Below, piece by piece: positions 20,642 through 30,729 of a stretch of 64,000 nucleotides of DNA. Source of the stretch: Pyropia yezoensis (taxonomy: Eukaryota; Rhodophyta; Bangiophyceae; Bangiales; Bangiaceae); contig CM020620.1 in NCBI GenBank assembly GCA_009829735.1, forward strand, positions 26,878,951-26,942,950, in the 5' to 3' direction. Both the position numbers and the translations under genes were made by a program. The notes under the pieces were generated by a model, which saw only the letters and a program-made list of their open reading frames with translations, did not search any database and was not told where the DNA came from. The number at the start of each line of letters is the position of its first letter. Position 1 is the first letter of the stretch.

Positions 20642-21605
20642 CTGCAAAAAGAACCGAAGACTGACAAAATAGAACAATTTTGCGGGCTCGCTTTCAGTGA
20701 CTGAAAGCACCAAGACCATGCGATTTTCATTCAAGGCTGAAAAGAGAGCACGTGGCGGGCTGTGACTAGCCGACCAAACAAATCCGTGCTTCCCCAACCG
20801 GGGGGGCAAGACTTGTGTAGTTTTCTAGATATGAGCAAAGGTACAGTATCTAGATAATGTATTATAAACATATTGCTGATTTATGAATTCTGTCCTGGTC
20901 GACCGAGACTGACTCTCTCAGACGCGTTCTCAGCCAATCAGATCCGCCGCTGGGACCGACTCCCAGGCCGATGTGCCCCCACATGCTGGAATCGCCTCTA
21001 CTTTTCTTCACGTCTCCTGGGAAACAAGTGGTTCTGCCAAGATCTCCCGGCAAAGTGCTCCTGACAGTGGAAGACCTCAAGCTTCTGAGCAGAAATAGAA
21101 AGAAACAGTTGCGGCCCTTTCTGGCCTGGCATACGACCACATGATTGGGTTGTCAAGCAGCTGATAGCGCTATCCAGCCAATGCGTTGCCCGTAAAGTTC
21201 AGAAGTTGACTCTACATATGTCTCGGTCTCGGGGCACAAGGACAAAATTCAGCAAGCAGCAATATATACCTACCTTGAGCCCTGTACAACATGCCTTCGC
21301 TAGCCGACCACCGCGAACGAGCGCGAGGTAGCCCCCCAAATTGGACGAGGCCGTACCAGTTCATACTACATGGTGATTGGGCGGCTCAAGTAGGTCCTCA
21401 GAGTCCATTTACTTTTCAGTCTCTCCCGAACTCACTCATCGCCTCGACCACACAGGTTCCAGCGCCTCGTTCGTGGCGCAGTCCACATCCGCACCGCTTT
21501 CGTGTTCCCCCTCGACCCGGCGACCTCCCCTCGATAGTTCTCTTCTCCCCTGTTCCTTTCCGGCAACCTATTTTCTTCTCCGCAATTTCCAACATCCAAG
21601 CTGCC
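20642..21605. other. Intergenic and upstream region of the thylakoid-lumen gene
   Basis: AT-richer than its surroundings, with no convincing ORF. A TATA-like motif (AATATATACC) lies near 21261. An upstream in-frame ATG at 21291 is considered untranslated or a minor start (see the next gene). Confidence 0.45.
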
Positions 21606-22265
21606 ATGGCCGCCTTCGTGCCTGCTGGTCTCCTCCCTTGCCGCACCACCCGGGCGGCCGGCTGCTCCCCCTGCCCCCGGCGGGCGCACGCGCCGCGCGC
21701 GGCGGCCACCCCTCCCCCCTGCCCTCCGCCGGTGCGGTCGACACGGCGGCAGCTGTTGTCGGTCGCCGCTGCCACCATTGCCGCGGCGGCCGTTTCCGGT
21801 GACGGTCTGCTCGTCACCCCTCCTCCCGCGGCTGCGTCAGGCGACGGGTCCACCCTGGTGGAGAGCCTCGGCGAGGCCCGTGCTGCTCGCAACGGCCTCG
21901 AGGCACTGGAGCTCCTCGCGTATGGCAGTGACGGCGATGCGGTGGCGGTGGCGGACATGTCAGACCTCCGTGGCCGCTTGCGGGCGGCGCCTCTCAACCG
22001 CATCCGCCCCGCTTGCTTTGCGCTCCTCCGCGACGCGACGGCGCCCGGGGGCGTGGCCGCGACGGGCCCCGCCCGGGCCGAGATTGATCGCGCGTATAAG
22101 CGCCTGATTGGGTCGGTGGAGCGGCTGGACAACACCTCTCTGCGGGCGGGACGAGGGCAGATCCGTGGAGGGGGAGGGGGCACGGATGTCCAGGCCGCCT
22201 ACAAGGATGCGGTGGAGGGTTATGGCCAGTTTATGGCTATTGTGGACCCGACGGGACGGCAATGA
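21606..22265 (+). CDS. Thylakoid lumen-targeted protein, PsbQ/Psb31-like (tentative), 219 aa
   Basis: The start is at a GCCATGGCC context. The N-terminus is a typical bipartite targeting sequence: a Ser/Thr/Arg/Pro-rich plastid transit region (residues 1-45), then a twin-arginine signal (STRRQLLSVAAATIAAAAVSG) with hydrophobic core and an AAASG-type cleavage site around residue 77. The mature part (about 140 aa) is helix-rich (EARAARNGLEALELLAYG, LRGRLRAAPLNRIRPACFALL, EIDRAYKRLIGSVERLDNTSL, AAYKDAVEGYGQFMAIVD) and fits a four-helix lumenal protein of the PsbQ/Psb31 kind that binds photosystem II. The assignment is by pattern only; targeting is much surer than identity. The frame is also open from ATG 21291 (324 aa), but that extension would bury the transit peptide. 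No introns are seen. Confidence 0.6.
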   Translation: MAAFVPAGLLPCRTTRAAGCSPCPRRAHAPRAAATPPPCPPPVRSTRRQLLSVAAATIAAAAVSGDGLLVTPPPAAASGDGSTLVESLGEARAARNGLEALELLAYGSDGDAVAVADMSDLRGRLRAAPLNRIRPACFALLRDATAPGGVAATGPARAEIDRAYKRLIGSVERLDNTSLRAGRGQIRGGGGGTDVQAAYKDAVEGYGQFMAIVDPTGRQ

Positions 22266-23893
22266 GGGTTGCTGGGCGTAGTGGGCGGGGGGTAGGGGGG
22301 TTGGCAGACGCGTTTGTTGGCAAGCTAGCGTGTGCATCGGCAAGAGGGAAGCGGGGACCGCCCGTGTCTTGACCGCGACGCGGTTTGTCTGTGCGATGCA
22401 GGAGGAGGGGCGAGGACGTTTACGCTGGGCATTTGACGTTTCCATGATCAAGGTTGTGGACGGAAGCGATGATGTCCGTTGCGGCGGCCTGTTTACGCCT
22501 GCGCTGGGAGCATTTACTCATCTTGACGACCCTTTGATCGTGCCACTGCACCAATTGGGGGTGGCGAGGATGTGCTCTAGTGTGGGTGTCCACGGGCGTC
22601 GTTACCCGTGGCTGCTTGTCCGTCCAAGAGTGGTTGTCCTTAATAATGGGTGCACTTACTCGCGCTCTCCACGATGTCTCTACAGGCGAGGGTTCGGTGC
22701 TCGAGACTGCCAGACCGCTTTCCCAGTGGCTCTGACCGAGACCAGTGAAGGCATGTGCCTGCTGGTCGCAGGTCACTACAAAAGCCGCATTCAACCCCCT
22801 TTACAACTTCTCTGTCTCCCCCGCGGCGTTGCCGCCGCAGACCATTGAGTTGCCACTGTCCGCAGCATCGCCACTGACCCCCTCGTTCTCGTTCACTCAC
22901 GCGCCGCCCAAGAACATTACTGTCGGCACCATTTGTAACATCGTCGTTGTTGTCTGGGTCGGGTCCCCAGGCGTGGTCGCCGGGAGTGCGCAGGAGAGAT
23001 GGCGTCGACGGCTGCTACGGGCGTCCGGCCATTTGTGGCGAAAAACTCTCACCTGAAGGCCGTTGCAGAGATGGCTGGGGAGAGGTCGCCAACTGGCAAA
23101 AAAGAAGGTAGAGGGGCTGGAGAGCACGAAGGTGATCACGACGCCTCGGACTGGAGATCAAAGAGGGCGAGCACAGCTGTACAGTACGACGGCCCGGTCG
23201 CGAATCGGTGAGAGCCCCGCGCCTCTCCCGCAGCAGCTGCCCTGGAGCAGCAAAGGCCCACCCGCCGCGTGGTTTCGGCTCGACGCATTGCGTGAAGCTA
23301 TTGGGTGTCAGGATAATTTTTGCACAGGCCAGGTGGAGGAGCCTCGCGCAAGCACGACGCATGGTACGCCTGTGGGCCAACGGGATGGCAGCAACCGCGT
23401 GGTGCAAATCCGGTCGGTGCAGTTGACCCCAGGAACAAGGGTTGTGGCTGGATGGGACGATCTGCTTGCCAGCGCATGAATCGCGCGGGGACCCCACCGA
23501 CCTGCGGCGCCGCCCTATGGGTGGCGCCGCAGGTCGGTGGGGTCCCAACCAATCGCGTTCGGCCTGCCGCAGGAGTGGCCGCCACCGCATCTGACCGAGT
23601 GATCCGTCTCATATCGTACCAGGGCAGCCACAGTCTTCCAGCGCCAAGTGGCAGCTGGGTTGTTGAACGCCGCACGGCCAGGTGGACAGCGCGTGCTCAG
23701 CTGGGATTCATAAGGGGCACCTCCCCATCCATCGAGTTGGGCACGATAGCCCATCCCCGCCCACTCGTTCGCAGCCAAGCGCGGTATCAACCGCCGCGCA
23801 CCAACCAACCTTACCCCACCCCTTCCGACGCTCCCGACGCCACCTTGCAGCTGGCCTGCCCCTTTTTCCGCTTCGACTCTTCCCCCCCCCACC
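22266..23893. other. Intergenic region between lumen gene and I9-like gene
   Basis: Several 100-170-codon ORFs exist on both strands, but none has recognisable protein character or splice support. It contains the hairpin element at 23486-23550. The last 120 bp are C-rich and lead into the start of the next gene. Confidence 0.5.
23479..23557. mobile_element. Miniature foldback (MITE-like) element flanked by direct repeats
   Basis: Two perfect 24-nt inverted arms (starting GGGACCCCACCGACC; 23488-23511 and 23523-23546) surround an 11-nt centre that itself pairs as CCC/GGG. The 65-bp unit 23486-23550 is flanked on both sides by the direct repeat AATCGCG (23479-23485 and 23551-23557), as expected of a target-site duplication. 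It has no coding capacity. Confidence 0.55.
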
Positions 23894-24259
23894 ATGGCAC
23901 GTCTGGGCCTGTTCCTCGTGGTTGCGCTGTTGCTCTTGGTTGCCGCGACCGGGCATGCTTATCCCGTCGCTGTGCGTTCCACGGAAAGAGACCTCTCTGA
24001 CCGTTTGACCGCCCGCAGTTCTGAAGTCATTCCTGACAGCTACGTCCTCATTTTGCTCGAGACCTGCGGCAAGCGCTGCCAGCAGCGGGTTCGATCGGGC
24101 CTGAAGCTCTTTGGCTGCACCAAGGTGCACATCCACCCCACCATCCGTTTCGCTGATGCCTATTGCCCGAAGCGCAGGGGCTTTTCGCCGTTCTGTGCTT
24201 TGGCCTCACTGCCGGGCGTTGAATCTGTTGAGCCTGACAAGTCTTTCAAGCTTGAGTAG
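23894..24259 (+). CDS. Secreted small protein, peptidase inhibitor I9-like (121 aa)
   Basis: A clear signal peptide (MARLGLFLVVALLLLVAATGHA, cleavage near residue 22) precedes a domain of about 75 residues. It starts IPDSYVLILLETCG and ends ALASLPGVESVEPDKSFKLE. That end matches the I9/subtilisin-propeptide signature (beta strand YVLIL at the start, GVxxVEPD at the end). Subtilases usually carry this fold as an N-terminal propeptide; here it stands alone, so it is probably an extracellular protease inhibitor. Four cysteines in the mature part (CGKRC, GCTK, YCPK) plus FC may form disulfides. Single exon, with a good start context (CACCATGGCA). Confidence 0.65.
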   Translation: MARLGLFLVVALLLLVAATGHAYPVAVRSTERDLSDRLTARSSEVIPDSYVLILLETCGKRCQQRVRSGLKLFGCTKVHIHPTIRFADAYCPKRRGFSPFCALASLPGVESVEPDKSFKLE

Positions 24260-25088
24260 CCGAGGGCGACGGGGGATTTTTCGTCGGCCAAGATGATGCC
24301 GCCTGCGGCGCTACTTCTACGCAGACGAAGGCGAGAGGAGACGGCGGGTACCTGGCGCGGCGGCCAAGATGATGCCGATGTACACCAGTTCTACCAAGCC
24401 TACGTGCATTGGTTCGACGTCGTCGGTTGTCTGTCTCTCCGGCATCTCGGGCTGCTCGTGTATCGATCGTGGACGTGCGAGGAGCATCGCCGGACCTGCT
24501 CTTTGGTATAACGGCGCAATGTTATTCATGACATGAGAGCCGTATGCAATTTACTCTCAAGTGGTACTGTAATTACTTTTCTCTTTTTTTTCAGATGGTT
24601 TTGGCCTTGGCGACCGTTCCCGGCGACGTTGCCATCGCAGGCGCTACGACATGGTCACACCCCACTCGTGCCGTCTTGGCGCATCGCCTCTACCTTGTTG
24701 TTCTGCTTCATGAGCCTGTGTTCGAGGTGGTCATGACGCAGCCTGAGATTTTTTTGCGGCTTGGTGGTTTTCAATGGTAGTGCGGCGGCGGCCCGGCTCC
24801 ACCGTCGCCTGTCTTCTGGACGTGGCTTTGTGCGGCACCGCGCAGCTGCGGTGCCTCCTTGCGTGGTTGAATGGCTGCTGGGAGCGCTTGGTCCTTCCCT
24901 TGCACTGACGGTCGTCTCGGACCTCTCTCCAACGGGCAAACGTCCTTGCCTCCAGACGAGTCTGGTTTTTGCTCCTCGGGTTTCCCGGCCTCGCGTCGAC
25001 GGCCGCAGGCTGCGGCAAGGGAGGACACATTTGGCGCGTGACGGGAACAGGTGTCGGTTCCACTCTTGCCGCCATCCCCAGTGTTGCC
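24260..25088. other. Intergenic region, no gene recognised
   Basis: Holds the 3' flank of the I9-like gene and the 5' flank of the following membrane-protein gene. A T-rich tract at 24578-24592 could belong to a leader intron (acceptor TTTTTTTTCAG near 24594). No convincing ORF. Confidence 0.4.
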
Positions 25089-27049
25089 ATGGACGACGAC
25101 GAGATCACCCCAGTCCGTCGACCCACCAACTGCGACGACAACGAGGACGATGTGGCCAGACAGTCGTCGGGCGACAGCGTGGGCTCTTGGTCTTCAGTCA
25201 GCCTGAAAAACGGTGCAGCTGCTGCAGCTGTCGCTTCCATTTCTCCTGGCGTCCAGTCACCGGTCAGTGACCTGTCGGTGCCGGGCTCTTCCACAGATGG
25301 TAAGCGTGGAGCATCCGCGGCAGTCGATGACGTGCCTGTTGTCAAGGCTGGCCGCCCCGCTGTCTCCTTCGCGAGCTCTACCAAGGCACCAAAGACGACT
25401 CTTTCCGTCCCATCCGAAACCAAGGACGCGGCTGTCCCTGTAAAGCGCCAGTCAGGCGGCCGCAAGGGCAACCGTCGGCGCTTCCAAGCCCCCGTCCTTG
25501 TCCCCGTCAACGACCCCAATGAACACTTTGCAGCAGCGTACGGCAAGCTCAAGCGTGAAGACGACCTCGACTCTGATGAAGAAGAAGGGGCGGGAAAGGC
25601 GCGGCGTGTGGACATGGCGTCCGCCGCTGTCACCACGTCTGGGATGTGGAAGTTTAACCCCATTTCTATGACGTATGAGATGGGGGAGGGTGGTTCGACC
25701 GGGTGGAGGCCGCCTGCACCTGGGGCGTCCTCCTCAGCATTGCCAAACAGCTCTGGTGTAACGCCCAAGTCTATGAAGTCCTGGGCGGTTGCTGAGCTGG
25801 GTGACCTCGATGAGGCAATGGCCAAGAAGAGCACGTCAAGAGCAGCGGCGGTGGTGCTACCGCGGCACACGCGGGTGGCCAAGGCCGTGGGGTTCTTCTT
25901 GGGCGAAACGAGCCCCTTTTTTGCTCCCGTCACGATGGAGCAGCTGGGCTCATCGGTGCTTCTGCCGCAGTGGGCCATCTCTTTGTGGCGTGTGGTGTTT
26001 GGGTTGGCCATCTCCGCGCTGTGGATGCACCGGGTGCTGCAGCCGGGCATGTCCATGTTCAGTATTACGACGTCGCTACTGCCCGCGCAGTCCACCGTGT
26101 GCTTGTGGGTGTCCATGTGCGGCTTGTGGATGCTGCGTCATGGGTGGTCCTTCATTGCGCGGGAGCCCCTGAAGCGGCTATCACCTATTGCCTTGTGCTA
26201 TCAAATGGTGCGTTTCTTCATGTGGCTGTGTAAGGTTGCGGATGCCTCTTTGCTCGTCTTGAGTGCGTGCTTGGTTTCTTTGCTTCTCTTCTCCTCTCTT
26301 TGCTTCCTCCACTGCCGAGTCTACTTCCCGCTGATTCTGACGTTCCGTTGCTGGTGCTCTATGTATCTCTTTCTCGGCTGTTCTGTCGTTGTTTTTTTCG
26401 TTCTCTGCTTGTGGCTTTGTCGTGTGTTCTGTGTCCACTCGATCTGCAGGCATTGACGCTTTCAGTCACGATGGTGGTCTGGCATGCCGTCATGCAGGCT
26501 CTTTTGATGGAACCGGACTGGTACATCTCAACGACGTTTGCCCGTCCACCTCCCCTGTTTACCCTTTCCGTCATTACGTTGTACGCTTCGACTGGTGCTT
26601 TTGTGGTAGACCTGCTGCTGGGTAGCCTACCTCTTCACTTACCCTACACATGGATGACGATGGCTCTCACCGCCACCTACACCCTGTCCGTGAGTGTGGC
26701 GCGCCACGGCCGCGACTTGCCGACGCCTCATCGTTTGGGCATCGACTGGTCTGGCGTTTTGATCACCCTGTTGTCGGGGGCCGTGTCGGTCATCCTCTTT
26801 TTCCTCCACCGCCTGCTGCACGTGACGGTCAAGAGCCGGCTGGAGACGGCGCAGCTGCTCAACCAGCGCTCCGAGTTGGAGGCCCGCATTGCGGCCGCCG
26901 AGGCCGAGGCCGCCCTCAGTGACATGAACAGTGGCGCGAGTCCAGCTGCCCATGGGGAAGACCGGCTGAAGCGGCGCCAACACGCGGCGGCAATGCTGGA
27001 CGCCATGGACACCCGGGACGCGGAAGACATTTTTGAGGAGGACGACTGA
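25089..27049 (+). CDS. Multi-pass membrane protein, two exons, rolling-stone/ADTRP-like (tentative)
   Basis: Exons 25089-26234 and 26450-27049, 581 aa. The start is GCCATGGACGAC. The donor is AAG|GTTGCG and the acceptor ATCTGCAG; phase is 0. The N-terminal 270 residues are soluble, Ser/Asp-rich and probably cytosolic (SDEEEG, basic GGRKGNRRR). From about residue 300 onward there are six or seven hydrophobic segments, crossing the splice (FFMWLCK then ALTLSVTMVVW). The later block with VVDLLLGSLPLHLPY, TYTLSVSV, and IDWSGVLITLL followed by FFLHRLLH recalls the rolling-stone/FAR-17a-like layout. The C-terminus is a coiled-coil-like segment (SRLETAQLLNQRSELEARI) and an acidic tail. Topology is firm; family is a guess. 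Reading through the intron gives a false stop at 26454. Confidence 0.6.
26235..26449 (+). other. Predicted intron of the multi-pass membrane protein gene
   Basis: 215 bp, strongly T/C-rich over most of its length, ending GATCTGCAG. Its removal joins two hydrophobic segments in frame. Confidence 0.65.
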
Positions 27050-27705
27050 AGAGGGCCTCTACGTTTGTGGGACGTGCATCACGTCTCTCCATGCAGAGAG
27101 TCCGTGGGCCTCCTTTGTCTGGCTTGGTGCCAAGGCTGTTTTCCTGCCTGGAGTGCTACCTGTTGGTGCTTGTTGCTGGCTTGTTGCCAATCCTCGAGGA
27201 CTTTTTGGCGGATCCGTGGCCCCTATCAAACCACGCTCCCACTCGTCATGGCCACCTCATGACCTGTACCCATCCCAGCGCTTGGATCCCGTAGACGTAT
27301 CCAAAAAGAACACAGGCACTGCTGCTTGACTGTGCACTTATGCCACCGAAATACCTAGCCCGCACCCCCCCCCCCCCCCCAATACCCACACGCGATTGCT
27401 TCCACACTGTACACGAAGCGACCAGGCTCGCTCCCCTCCCACTACTGCCATTGCCGTCTCAGCATTTGCAGCCAGATGCTCGAAAGCCGGGCACGAAGAG
27501 AGCCACACACACGCGACAAGCCGGCACGACCTCCAGACGCACCGACGCACCGACCCCCCGCCGCCCTTTCCCGAGCGAGAATGGCCAGGCCCCCCCAAAA
27601 CGACAGTAGGGGGGGCGGTCGAGAGCAGACACACGGCCGACAAGGTACCGCGCCCGCGGTATCCCCCCACACCCCGTCGGCGGCCGCGTCGGCCGGTGGC
27701 GGCGC
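27050..27705. other. Convergent 3' flank, no gene recognised
   Basis: Lies between the ends of two convergent genes. It contains a C run at 27366-27380. The ORFs present are open only because of GC content. Confidence 0.5.
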
Positions 27706-28665
27706 TCATCCCAAGCTCGACAGGTCCACGTCGTACTCCTTGGCGCCAATAAACACGCTCGCCGCGGCGCACGCGCCGACGGCAGCAAGGACGGAGAGCG
27801 GCGCCGACGCCATGAGCAGCCAGAAGCTCCACCCAATGGACGCGAGGCCGTCGACGCCCAGCCCCGATGACTTGCTCATCTGGTGGGCGTAAAAGACCGA
27901 CGTGGCAATGATGGTGGCGAGCGCACCGAGGATGCTCGCCAGGCCACCGACGGCGGCAAAGCCCCGGTTGACCGCCACAAACGCCGACGCCATACACGTG
28001 GTGGCCACGACGAGCAGGACGAGGCCGATGCACGCAAATATCCGCGTCACCTGGAAGGCGGTGCAGTGGGGGGCGATTGGGCCAACGTCGTTGCGTTGGC
28101 ACACCGTGTCCATGACCGTGTCACGGAGCATCCGCTTCCAGCACACGTTGGTCGTGCACCGGTGGGTGATGTACGCGCAGGACACGGCGCTCCCGTCTTC
28201 CCTGTGGACGGGCCAAAGAAAAGCAGGCGCGCGGGGGGAGTACAAAAAGAGGTCACAAACAAGGAGGAAGAGTCGTCGCGGGGGCAAGTTGCTAGAGGGT
28301 CAGGTGCTGCCACCGAAAGAACGCGCCATGCTCGACGCGTCAACGCCAGAGAGAAAGAGTGGACAAGGCGGTGACATCCCCCTTTGGGGCTCGACAAAGA
28401 GAAGCACCAGTGGCTATCCAACAATGGCGTGAAGGGGCAGCCAGCGCTGCACGTCAACGTACCGGTAGCACCCATACCACAGCCCAAAGTACCGGGCCGG
28501 GTACTTGATGGTGGTAAACGTTATCTGCGAGTTGACTTCCACCGGGTTCATCGTGTCGTCTGGCCGGTGCAGTCGCACCCAGTGGTTGGTGGCGACGCCA
28601 AAGCCGGCCAGCGCCAACGCAACGATGCTCAGCAGGCTGCTCACGCCCAGCACTAATCTGCCCAT
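27706..28665 (-). CDS. Claudin/PMP22-like four-transmembrane protein, two exons (232 aa)
   Basis: Exon 1 is 28665-28463 and exon 2 is 28201-27706. The donor CCG|GTACGT and acceptor TCCACAG join CG+G as one Arg codon. Helix 1 is LVLGVSSLLSIVALALAGFGVA. The first loop has the superfamily signature: W29, GLW-x2-C (FGLWYGC) shortly before the splice, and a second Cys just after (SAVSC). Three further helices follow (IFACIGLVLLVVATTCMASAF, VGGLASILGALATIIATSVF, FWLLMASAPLSVLAAVGACAAASVF). Three more Cys (RCTT, VCW, VC) sit in the loop. Claudin-superfamily members are small tetraspan proteins of cell contacts or membrane organisation; the role in an alga is unknown. The signature is split by the intron, so single-ORF scans miss it. 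Confidence 0.65.
28202..28462 (-). other. Predicted intron of the claudin-like gene
   Basis: 261 bp, GTACGT...GTCCACAG. It interrupts the first extracellular loop between the two signature cysteines. Confidence 0.65.
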
Positions 28666-29516
28666 CGCGACACGAGACGGCGGCCGACGACGACGGGGGC
28701 GGGGCAGAGGGGGGGAGAGGGGGCCCCGACTGCGGGGCGTCAGGACGCCGGGCGGCGGCAGCCGGCGGCAGGAGCACCGGCGGCGGCGACGAGCACAACC
28801 GTTCCCCGGGGGTGAAGGAGAGAGAGGGCAGCGAGCAAGAGGCGGGGCAAGGTCAACGCCCCTGACGCCGCCCGACCAAGTGCTCAGCCGCCGGGTATGC
28901 CCCCGCCCCCCCCCCCCCTGCCACTCCCCGCCCGTCTGCTCCCCCCTTCCCCCCGCCGGCTAGGACTCTTCCGGTCCACGGGTCCCCAGAGCGCGCGGCG
29001 GGGCGGTCGTCTCTCCCTTCTTCCGGGTCCCCGTGCGACACCCCCAGCCGCTGGGGTGGGCAACACAACAAGAGGACAGCACGCCGACAGGTGGAGGAGA
29101 GGGGCGGGCGGCGTCGATAGCCGCGGGTGCCCCCCCAAGTGGTGCTCGCGGGTTGTCCCCAGCAGTGGCGGGGTGAGTAGGAGATGGAAGGAGGGGCGGT
29201 GGCCGCGTACGATACGGGGGAGGGAAAGGGTGAGGGGGGGGGGGGGATGGGAAGGGGGGGGGGGATGGGGACCAGCCGTGGCTTGGTACAGCAAGAGGAG
29301 GGCGGGGGGTGGGTTGGTTGGCAAAGCACAGCTGCGACGGCCAGGGGCAGCCGCGGCGTCTGGCGGGCTCCGGCCGCTCCCTCTTCCGTCCAGCCGCGGG
29401 GGTCGGCACGCCACCGCCCCGCCGCCCCCACCGCCGCGGCGGCCGCCAAAGCAACATAGAGGGGGGGCGGCGGCGGCGCCCGCCGCCGACGCACGCGGGT
29501 GCATCGTCAGCGCTCG

Positions 29517-29558
<42 letters not shown>
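29517..29558 (+). repeat. Poly-C homopolymer, 42 nt
   Basis: An uninterrupted run of 42 C, followed within 15 nt by a run of 11 G, so a long C:G hairpin or a quadruplex on the opposite strand is possible. Confidence 0.9.
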
Positions 29559-29560
<2 letters not shown>

Positions 29561-30413
29561 GAAAGCCCGGGGGGGGGGGGCGGGCGGCCCCAAACGCCCC
29601 GCCGGCGCCGCCCCCTTGGGTCTGGGGGGGGCGGGGGGGGGGGGGGGGGCAGCCCAGAGGTGGGCCCACCACACGCTTCCCCGCCCACAGAGCGGGGGGG
29701 GGGATGCACGGTGGCATCCGCCCGCCCCCGGCCGGCCGGCCGGCCGTCTGCCCGGCCGGCCGTCTCGCCCGCCAGCCGCTCCCACCACTCGCACGAGGGC
29801 ACGCAGCCCGAAAAAAAAAAAAAAAAAACGCAGCCGGCGGGGGGTAACGGCGGACCGCCGCCCTGCCCACCCTGGCGTTGGTACCTACTCCTCCACTCAC
29901 CACCAGCCCCCCCCCCCCCCCCCCCCCCACCCCCACTTGCCGGCCACCTCCCTGCCGCCTCTGCTACCCGGGGTGCCCCCGTGAGGATGGCGCAACCGTC
30001 TGTCCGGGGCGGGACAATCCACCGCTACACAGCCCCCCCCGCCCCCCCGCCCCCCCCCCCTCCCCCCGGCCAAGACACCTACCGTGCGGGGACGGCCGGC
30101 GGCGTTGGCAGACCACCGCCCCGCGGTGGCGCGAGGGGGGCGGCAGCCGCCGTCGGCGGCAGGAGCAACGCTGTAAAAGCACGGCGACCCACCCTCCCCC
30201 CCCCCCCAACCACCCCCAGCAGCAGCCACACCCCAAGCAGCAGCCACACCCCACACCAGCTGCACCCCCCCGCGTCTGGCACACCGCACTTGCAGCGCGG
30301 CGCCAGCCGGGTGCCGCCGCACCACTGGCGGATCCGCCCGGCCAAAAAAAGAGACGACCCAGGGGAAAGGGGAGGAGGGGGGGGGGGGGTGGGTGGGAGA
30401 GGAGGGAGCTGCG

Positions 30414-30452
<39 letters not shown>

Positions 30453-30729
30453 AGCGGCGGGGGGGGAACGCACGCCGTATCCTATAACGCAGCCGCCGGT
30501 GAGGGGGTGTGCGTGGGCGCCCCACCCCCCCCCCCCACCTCCCCCTGCACACCGTCACCCGGCACCGCGGGGGGGTGCATTCCACCGCCGCGGCGGCACA
30601 CCCGCCAGTGGCAGCGGCGGCAGCGGCGGCAGCGGCGGCAGCGGCGGCGGCAGCGGCGGCGGCGGCGGCAGCGGCGGCGGCGGCGGCAGCGGCGGCGGCG
30701 GCGGCAGCGGCGGCGGCGGCGGCGGGCAG
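30414..30729 (+). repeat. CGG and (GGC)nAGC triplet-repeat blocks
   Basis: A CGG run lies at about 30414-30452. A compound run of GGC/AGC triplets in progressively longer periods lies at about 30603-30729. Confidence 0.85.

Noticed and set aside
21291..21605. Upstream in-frame ATG extending the lumenal protein by 105 residues
   Set aside because: It would place a non-transit-like sequence before a textbook bipartite plastid/Tat signal; the 21606 ATG has the better context.
22330..22848. 172-codon plus-strand ORF after the lumenal gene
   Set aside because: No motif, no start context, and composition like the neighbouring random ORFs; probably 3' UTR or intergenic.
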